Part shown: positions 56,613 to 64,000 of the stretch, piece by piece
Layout: every line of letters starts with the position of its first letter
Position numbering within the stretch: position 1 is the first letter of the stretch
NCBI GenBank assembly: GCA_039602395.1
Contig: JBCNJP010000013.1
Span: 21,621,663 to 21,685,662, forward strand
Reading direction: 5' to 3'
DNA from: Deinandra increscens subsp. villosa
Taxonomy: Eukaryota > Streptophyta > Magnoliopsida > Asterales > Asteraceae
DNA: 64,000 nt
Translations under genes and position numbers: made by a program
The notes under the pieces: generated by a model
Seen by the model: only the letters and a program-made list of their open reading frames with translations
Databases searched by the model: none
What the model was told of the DNA's origin: nothing

Positions 56613-59600
56613 TAAGGGATGACAATGGATATGAAGTGGTCGATTCCAAGAAATATCTACGACTGTTCAGAGATATTGGATATGGTGGTTCCCTGCAAAG
56701 CAATATCAAGAAAGGGCAATTACCATACAAATGGAGGTTCCTGGCTCACATACTGTTGGTATGCCTAACTCCAAAGAAGGGTGGATTTGACGAGCTTTCT
56801 AGTGAACATGCCTCTGCCTTCTATGCTGTGGTAAAGGGTGAAAACTTCAATTTTTCTAACCTAATTTTTCAAGCCCTAAAATCTAATATCGAATCTGAAT
56901 ATGTTTATGTGTACCCTAGGTTTTTGACACATATTCTCAAAGAAGAATACCCCCAAATTGTTTGGGTTGGTACAATTTTGCAACCTAAACTTCTAAATGA
57001 GAAAACTTTTTCAAACTTAGATTTAAATAATACTGCATTTCTTGGAAGGGACACTGACTATCCCCTACCAGTCCCAAGGCAGTTTCCTATTGAACCTGCT
57101 CCTGCTGAGGTTCAAACGGAAACTGTAGCAGCAACTGAGCATCCTGCTCAAGATGACAGAACCAAAAACCCAATGGTCTCTGATCCCACATCTGTCCCAG
57201 CTTCCTCTACTCTAAAAACTTTTCAATCCAAAAAGAGGAAAGCTTCCACAAAAACTACAACTGCCACTTCCTCAACCGAATCACTTCCTGTCACTTTTAA
57301 AAGACAGAGAACTATGGTCACTAGGTCTCCTCCACCTAGTACCACCAGCCAACCTGAAGCTTCTAACCCCGTTCAAGGCAAAAAGCCTAAACGGAAACTG
57401 GTAAAAGTGGGATTCTCTCTTAGGGATGAACCTTCATTTGAGGGGGAGTCATTAGAAGCAGATGTAACTTCCCCATCTGAACAGTTTTCACCCCTACAAC
57501 CCCTATCACCTAGGAGTGACAATGCTCTCAATATTGGCCTAAATGAAGGTGTTATTAACTCACCTACCTCATTACATGAGAACACATTGATAGGCCAAGA
57601 CACTGTAGCATTGAGCCCCCACTCCTCACCGGAGGTGAATCTCAGGAGTTTTGAAGAGGTTCATGCAGAAAGGGTTGCTGCTGCCCAAGGATCCCCACTG
57701 GATCCTGGTGCCAGCAGTAACATCAATAAGACCCAATCTGCGGCAATCTTCTCTGAATCAGCACCTAGAAGTCCTTCATTAGAACCAAGGGTTGCTGAAA
57801 CAAATGAAGAGAATCCCAGGTGCCAAGAAGCCATGGGTACCACTGCTGATCAATCTTGGATTGATAGCTTGGTTTTGTCCAGGGATACTGGTAAAAACCA
57901 AGTTGAGGACAGCTTTACACTACTGGAATTGACGAAACTGTACCTGAACCTCCAAGCACAGGTTGATCACTTAAACTCAACTGTTGCTACTTTGGTCAAA
58001 GCTACTCCAACTGAAGCCGAGGCAGGTCCCTCCAACCCTAACATAGAAGCTGTTGAAGCTGATACTATCAAATTGGGGGAGAAGTTGACTTCTACACCTG
58101 CTATCATTGAAATAGAAGAAACAGAAAGAACTCCGGATGAAGTTAGAGCATCAGCCTGCAAGACAGTTGGTGTTAAACCTTTCACAATTGAAGAGAGTTG
58201 GGTAAATATGAAGAGCAGTCAATTGATTGCAACTTCTCCATTTGAATATCCCAACCTCACTGAACTGGTGCAATCTTCAATGCTAATTGCTGATGCTCTC
58301 CCTGAGCACATCAACATGATCACAAGTCTGCTGACAAATGTCATATTTCCGGCTGAAAGAGCAAGTGATCATAGGGAAAGGAAAACTGCCTCCACCAGCA
58401 ATATAGCTGAAGAAGAAGTTGAAGGAAGCACTGCAACTGTTGCAGTGGCCACTGTATCTGAAGGAGGTGATGAGAATTTGATCTGTGAAGATGAAGGTAC
58501 GGAGGTGTTGGAAATTGCGGATAAAGAACCTGAAGTCACCAAACCTCAAGTGGTGACTGAAGGCTCCAACATCGTCCAAGCGGAAGTTCGAGCGGAAGTT
58601 CAGGCGGAAGCTCAACTGGTTGTTCAACTGGAAACCCAAATTGCAACCCAGGTGGAAGTTTATAGCCCTGGTAATTCAATCTTTGGTATTGATGGGTCTA
58701 ATCAGCTACCTATGGATCAACCGGAAGAACAGGGAAGCAATGAAGCTGAAGACATAGTTGCAACATTGATAGCTTTGAGGAGTACCGAACCTGTTCAAAC
58801 TGAAATTCCAAGAACTATTCAATAGGTGGTTCAAACTCCTGAAGCTGAAGCTATGCTAAAGTTGGTGGAAGATGCAAAAAGGGTAGCAGAGGATGAGAGG
58901 CTAGCCCAAGAACTTCAAGCGGAACTGGATCTGTATTCTCAGGATGGAGTTGTTGAAAGGTTGTTGGAAGAAGCAAAGACTAGTTCCTTCAATTGGATAT
59001 TGAAGGACTACAACTTGGAAGAAATGACTGAGGTTGATAGGCAAACACTGATCTCCATTGCCTCACAGATGCCTACCAAGCTAATAAGGAATGATGAAAA
59101 CTACTCACTTTTGAAAAAGATAAAGAGGGCTCTGGTGATGAAGAAACTGAAAACAGAAGAAGAGATAGCTCAGTTGAAAGTCAGAGAACTTTGCAACCTG
59201 ATTGATACAATCTTTCATGAGCTCAAAGGAGACATAGCTGCAGTTAATCCAAAGCTTGTGATGCCTGCACCTTCAGAATTCACTTCAGGTACATCATCAA
59301 ACTTAAATGTTAAACCTGAATTCAATGATGATGCAGATATGGCACCTCCACCTTCTTTCACCTATGATCCAAGCCTCATATCTACAACAGCTTCATCATT
59401 TCCACAGTCATTTTCCCTTATTCCATACAAACCTCCTTCAATATCCAAGATGGTTGCAACTAAACTTGCCAACCCAAGATACAGAACTGACAATTTTACC
59501 CGTATTGTTCCCCTCAAGAAGAAGCCTCCTCGTACCTTGGATTTCTCTGATATTTTCCCACCTTCTCCACCTTCAAGCCCTACACCAGAAGCTATTAAAC

Positions 59601-60392
59601 CACCAACACAAACTTCCCTACCTCCACTCACCATCAAAGAACCTTCTACCACCATCACCAAACCTACTGAAGTTCAATCTGGCCCTTCTTCATTATCTGC
59701 CAAAGGCAAAAGACCTATTGTGCAAGAATCAGCAAATGATTCTGATGAAGAAAGGATGATGAGAAAAAGTAAGATGATGCATTCCAAGAGCAAAAGAGAT
59801 CAAAAGCAAAGAAGAAAAGCTCCACCCAGAAAGAACAAGATTGTGGGTTGGACAGTAGATGAAGCCACTTTTGATTTCATTTTCAATTTGGCAAATGGCA
59901 CAACTCAGGTGGTAAATGATCGAAAGGCCACTACATTCCTTTCTCTGCTGTAAATGACTGACATCATTCTAAAGCTTAGAGAAATTCTGAGTCCTTCAAG
60001 AGCTGAGCATATGTTAAGGCTTCTCATTGAGCCAACTGTGCTGAACTGTGGAATGCTCTACAGGAGCAATTTAGATGATGACTCAGCAGAAGAAGAAGAA
60101 GAGCCTGGAAGTGAGATAAAATTTATCATTTGGGAAGAGGAAGAGAAGCTATTTTACGTTCACAGAGCTGACGGCACCTTCACAGTTCATGAGTCCATTT
60201 CTGTTCAAGGGGAATGGAGCGAAATGGACTGGGAATCTTTCAAGTATGTGAAGGTGACCAAAAAAAATTCAAAAGAGCTTTCTCAAAACCTGGATGCCAA
60301 CATCAAAACCACGGACAAGTAAGGTTAAGAAGAAAAAGATTTTTGGGTACAAGTCAATTTTTGAAGATAAACATTGGAATTGAACAAGCATC

Positions 60393-60407
60393 AGCTTAGG
60401 GGGAGAT
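60393..60407 (+). promoter_or_regulatory. Polypurine tract of the env-like copia element
   Basis: TTAGGGGGAGATT directly before the LTR, after the env-like ORF. This is the plus-strand primer site form shared with the other SIRE-type copies. Confidence 0.75.
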
Positions 60408-61089
60408 TATAAGGAATATTGCACTTGGAAGATTTCCGACTGAATGCCAATTTTGTTATGTTCCGGCTGAAGTTGAAGTTGAAGCGAAATTCTCACTTCA
60501 AGCGGAACTGGCAGTTCAAGCGGAACTGGCAGTTCAAGCGGAAAGAAGCAGTTTTGTCCTTTAGCGAATATTCCGGGTGAACTCGACTATCCACCAGATA
60601 ATGAGTTCAACCGGACTTTTCCTGAGATGTCTTTTCAGCAAGTCCAATCCTGCAAAAGCTTCTCGTATGCTTCTACATCTGATTCAAGCCACTCTCCTAA
60701 AGTAGTATGTTGCTGCAAACACGCAAGATATTCCAATTGCCGATGTTTATTCTTTTGGTAGTTTGTATTTGACTTTATTGTTTACGGTCTAGATTAGATC
60801 GCATGAGATCAATGGCTGTCATTGATCTCATCAGCACTATATATAGCTTAGTTAGCTCATAGTTTACAAAACACACGAACTTGTAATAGTGTAGCTTTGA
60901 GTTAATGCAAATAGTGTCGAGTATTTGTTACTTCGCTGTTAATATCTTATGCAAATCAAGCTATTACATTATACCTAAGAACTAAATATCGCTTAAGTAA
61001 AGTGAAGTATAACTTTAATTCCGCAGGGTTATATTTGCAAGTAAAGGGCTTTTGTTTTAGTTTAACTCAAACTAATAACGATCCTACAT
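60408..61089 (+). repeat. 3' LTR of the env-like copia element
   Basis: It starts TTATAAGG, probably a mutated TTGTAAGG, and ends near CCTACA (61089); edges are approximate because the 5' LTR is absent. U3 has a cluster (60462-60600) of TTCAAGCGGAA and GAACTGGCAGTTC, the latter a 6-bp dyad. A TATA box (CTATATATAG) is at 60838-60847. The U3 word is also in the coding sequence and spacer of this element. Confidence 0.65.
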
Positions 61090-61556
61090 GAACATCTCTT
61101 TGATTCATTTTAGCTTCCTTCACTCATCTTCAACTGTCAATTCCTTTTCATTTCCACCTAATTCATCATTCTCATCAATCACTTCCATTTCTTCTTCTTA
61201 TACTCTGCTAGTGCTTCCAACATTCAGACATGATTCAACATAAGCTTTTTCAGCTGGAATTACTGCATTCTTCATAACATCCATGACCAACTTAATGTTG
61301 GCAGGAGATACACCAACAACCAAGAGTGAAGCCTGACATACTCCTAAGCCTCTTCAATAGTGAACAACATCAAGAAGCGCCTTGGCCCTGATATACTCCT
61401 AAGCCTCTTCAATAGTGAATGGATGAATGTTGCCCCTTTTAAATGCCGACCATCTCACATTAACTGGTAGCCTGTTATTTTCATCATCTTGAGCAGCAGT
61501 TTCATCAGAAGAAAATGATTGCTGAAATATGGAGATAGTGTTCTCCCCTAATTTGG
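61090..61556 (-). pseudogene. Antisense fragment of a related env-like ORF
   Basis: Read on the minus strand, several frames resemble the env-like ORF at 55161-60322: HPFTIEEA compares with KPFTIEES, SPANIKLVMDVMKNAVIPAEKA with LPEHINMITSLLTNVIFPAERA. A 30-bp piece (TACTCCTAAGCCTCTTCAAT plus flanks) is duplicated at 61337-61369 and 61390-61422. The fragment is cut at 61556 by the chromovirus LTR and at 61090 by the copia LTR. Confidence 0.55.
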
Positions 61557-62373
61557 TGTAACATCCCAAGATTCAGGTAAATGCGTAATTGATAGTTAAT
61601 ATATAACTATGCTTATATTACGTATTTAACGAGTTAAAATATTAGGGAATACATATTTATATATATTATATATAAGTTATATGTATATATGCGTAAGGAT
61701 ATATGTGAGTATGTAGTTGCAAAGATAAGTATTGGATGAATACATGATGATATACGTGATTAGAATCATCATTTTATGAGTTAGAAATAATTAGGAATAC
61801 ATCCTAATAGGTTATGGGGCTTAAAATAAAAGATATATGAAAGTATAAAGGATAAAAATACACCATAATATCCTAAAATATCTAAATATCTATGTGTCTC
61901 AATATCATTCATTTGAATGATTACTTCTTATGACTCATCAAAATTCTATCCTAGTCATATACTTATGTGTCTCAATATCATTCATTGGAATGATTACTTC
62001 TTATGACTCATCAAAATTTATCCTAGTCACCATGGGATGTGACTAGACCATATTTCACACCTTATACTATAATTAGGAGCCTTAGTTCTTCATATTCACT
62101 TGCTAATTCACAAATCAAAGCTTAGAAAAACCCTAAAACTCTCAAGAACGTTCATAGCTCGAAATCGGTTGATCCAGGAGGTCTTAGAAGTTAATTTTCT
62201 GGAGCAAAGCTTTATTAGGTATGTATTACAAAAGCCCTCAATAAATTTTATGATTCATAACACCTAGATATGCTTTTTAGGAAAGATCCGAAATTAGGGT
62301 TCTTAAGCATGATTCTTTAAAATTAGGCTATCTATAAGGAAATGGGAGTTGGTTTTTGGTATTAAAAAATGTT

Positions 62374-62404
<31 letters not shown>

Positions 62405-63437
62405 TATATATGAGTTCAATTTTGATAATAAATAAAATATTGAATATAGCAAATTATTCGGGTATTTAGAAGTTCACGCGGACCGGAAAGGTAAGCGCCT
62501 GTACACTGAGGTTTCTGGCATAGCGAGGGTGTCGCATAAATCCAAAATGGGACCTGGCATCCTTCACTGGGCGATCTCAGAGTGAGCGTTTGCTTATAGG
62601 AATGCGCGTCTTCATATTATCATTAGAAAAGTTATATTGCCTATAAAGGGCATTTTGGTCATTTTGACCTCTAAGGATGTATAGTTTTAGGATTATAGAA
62701 CATAGAAGATGTTTATGATATAAAGCCTTGCATTAATGCAACCCGATACACGATTAGGTTTGGATCGAGGCTTCTTTAGTGAAGATTTTGCATGAGATTA
62801 TTCAAGTAAAGACAAAGGTGAGTCACTCTCTCACTAGGCAATTACTTTTTATGAAACGGATGTGTTGTTTTGTATATAAAGTGTATATTTGACTGCCATT
62901 AGTATCTATAAATGTTAATGCCTGAAGGGTTAGATACGATCTTGGAAGAGGGCCCATGTGACATTTACAAATAGGTAGTATGCATACAGATAGACCTAGT
63001 TGCTTGGACGATCATTCCCGATCCTGATTCTGTGATCCCTACCATGGATATACATGTTTATATGATGCTGTAGTCAACATTTAATTACATATGAACTGCT
63101 ACGTTTATGAAACTCACCAGCAATATGCTGAGCCCCAAATGTTGTCTTTTTCTTTTGGACGTACGTCTTAGGTACCATGTAGTAGCGGATAGCTAGACAT
63201 GGATGGGACGATGAAGAAGCTAGTATAGAAGTCTAAATTTTGGTTGGACGAAGACATAGACTTCTAGTATCAAATGGAACTTAGATATTGTATTATCTTA
63301 GTACTTTGTAGATTCTACAACTTTTGTTATGAATAAAGTTAAAGACTTCCGCTTTAAACTTTGATTAGTGCCATGTGCATTTGTGTTATTCGATGCATAA
63401 CACTCCCTAGTGCTTATCTTGGGATGCGGGTGTTACA
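61557..63437 (+). repeat. 5' LTR of a chromovirus entering the right edge
   Basis: 1881 bp, opening TGTAACATCCC and ending GGGTGTTACA just before the primer binding site. It contains a two-copy tandem duplication (about 61891-62035, period 75 bp), a (TA)n run at 62372-62400, and a block (62490-62670) shared with the LTR scrap at 29275-29490. No signature word cluster like those of the other LTRs is seen. Confidence 0.85.
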
Positions 63438-63439
63438 AG

Positions 63440-63453
63440 TTGGTATCAGAGCA
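63440..63453 (+). promoter_or_regulatory. Primer binding site (initiator tRNA-Met type)
   Basis: TTGGTATCAGAGCA follows the LTR end by two bases, the standard plant chromovirus arrangement. Confidence 0.9.
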
Positions 63454-63709
63454 CTGGGTTAAGAGAACTAGGTACAAGAGAGTATCTGGACTTAAACTAA
63501 GATAGACCCCTTGAGATAAGCTACTTGATTAAGATAGGATAACCAGATTTGTTATACCATGAAGGAAGATGACTTGAACATTCTAAGTATAACAGATAAG
63601 CGATGACATCTGGCCAATGTGATATCTGATATGTCTGTACTATATTGTTCATATCATAATCTGTCATTGGGATATTGATACTTGTTCTCCTTAAATATAG
63701 GTACTAATT

Positions 63710-64000
63710 ATGGTTAGAGGAATACGTGGTAGACCGCCAGTTAATAGGATGCGAATCGGGAATGGGGAGCCTGAAAATAATGCCAACCCTAGACCGTATG
63801 CTGAGCCACAATTCCAGGCCGCTATAGCTCAAGCTATCCGAGATGCATTGCCAACCATAATTGCTGAAATAAGGCAAAATGAAGATGGTGGAAATGGTAA
63901 TGATGGTGGACAACCAGAGCTAGGTGTTGGAGGTGCAGATGCGGAACCCGAGCCACCAAGAGGTTGTACTTACAAAACCTTTAAGAATTGTGATCCTCCA
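63710..64000 (+). CDS. gag: Chromovirus gag, N-terminal part, runs off the window
   Basis: ATG at 63710 opens a frame that stays open to the window end. It begins MVRGIRGRPPVNRMR, then a predicted helical stretch (FQAAIAQAIRDALPTIIAEI), a Gly/Asp-rich linker and CTYKTFKNCDPP, which matches the start of the capsid-type domain in Tekay-like chromoviruses; the complete chromovirus here has CTFKSFMDCKP at the same place. The leader from the primer site to ATG is about 255 bases. No lesion is seen in this part. Gag would assemble the particle in the cytoplasm. Only the first 97 residues are visible. Confidence 0.85.
   Translation, partial: MVRGIRGRPPVNRMRIGNGEPENNANPRPYAEPQFQAAIAQAIRDALPTIIAEIRQNEDGGNGNDGGQPELGVGGADAEPEPPRGCTYKTFKNCDPP

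Larger units (their letters stand above)
55161..60322 (+). pseudogene. Env-like ORF of the copia element, split by a DNA transposon
   Basis: A single frame runs from a stop near 55158 to 55483, continues after the inserted element at 56613 with the same phase, and ends at 60322. It is interrupted by TAG (58823-58825, after CAA) and TAA (59951-59953, followed at once by ATG). No ATG opens the first part. N-terminal motifs: LVVYLEPPSKTDIYNGMIDF, IDEANVQKVLKL, then DSKKYLRLFRDIGYGGSLQ. The middle is Ser/Thr/Pro/Glu-rich with a short coiled coil (VDHLNSTVATL). The last part has FNWILKDYNLEEMTEVDRQ, basic clusters and FIIWEEEEKLFYVHRADG. SIRE-type elements have such an ORF after pol; envelope function is unproven, and I see no signal peptide or transmembrane segment. 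Confidence 0.75.

Overview
This window is repeat-rich plant nuclear DNA. I find no ordinary single-copy host gene, rRNA, tRNA or CRISPR array; nearly every stretch belongs to a transposable element. The element mix (Ty1/copia SIRE/Maximus-type, Ty3/gypsy Tat-type, Tekay-type chromoviruses, an L1-type LINE, CACTA and PIF/Harbinger DNA elements) says flowering plant. The style of the gag and env-like proteins resembles Asteraceae elements, but that is an impression and not a proof. Two runs of exactly 500 N (16093-16592, 52593-53092) are assembly gaps.

Layout. 1-1327: tail and LTR of a plus-strand element. 1341-1749: LINE reverse-transcriptase scrap. 1755-16092: a scrambled cluster of SIRE-type copia pieces in alternating orientation. 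It holds a minus 3' end (1755-3418), a plus gag-pol (3416-9145), a different minus LTR with a coding-poor internal region (9146-11065), a palindromic block of three LTR copies (11066-12861), and a minus pol-gag piece (12862-16092). 16593-18485: plus SIRE 3' half and LTR. 18505-19020: array of a 9-base word. 19682-29215: decayed Tat-type gypsy element carrying an antisense, apparently spliced gene behind pol. 29216-30345: chromovirus LTR scrap. 30367-35050: minus SIRE derivative with gag but no pol. 35226-36915: minisatellite with 50-bp subunits in 150-bp higher-order units. 37007-37157: CACTA end. 37158-51567: minus LTR element split by a complete, young Tekay-type chromovirus (37551-48206, target duplication TGGTG). 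53093-61089: plus copia element with RT-RNase H, a long env-like ORF split by a PIF/Harbinger-like element (55484-56612), and a 3' LTR. 61090-61556: antisense env-like scrap. 61557-64000: 5' LTR, primer binding site and gag start of another chromovirus that runs off the window.

The most unusual signals are not genes. (1) Between pol and the 3' LTR, SIRE-type copies carry three consecutive stem-loops with different outer stems, one shared core and a GNRA-capped hairpin; copies differ by paired, compensatory substitutions. (2) A second conserved hairpin with compensatory changes lies further downstream in the same elements. (3) Most LTR families here have a private, often palindromic word repeated just upstream of a TATA box, and in several elements that word recurs inside the element. 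(4) The Tat element's antisense gene has three GT-AG introns with matching phases. All coding sequences are damaged or partial, so functions refer to the ancestral elements. Homology calls rest on motifs read by eye; no database search was run.
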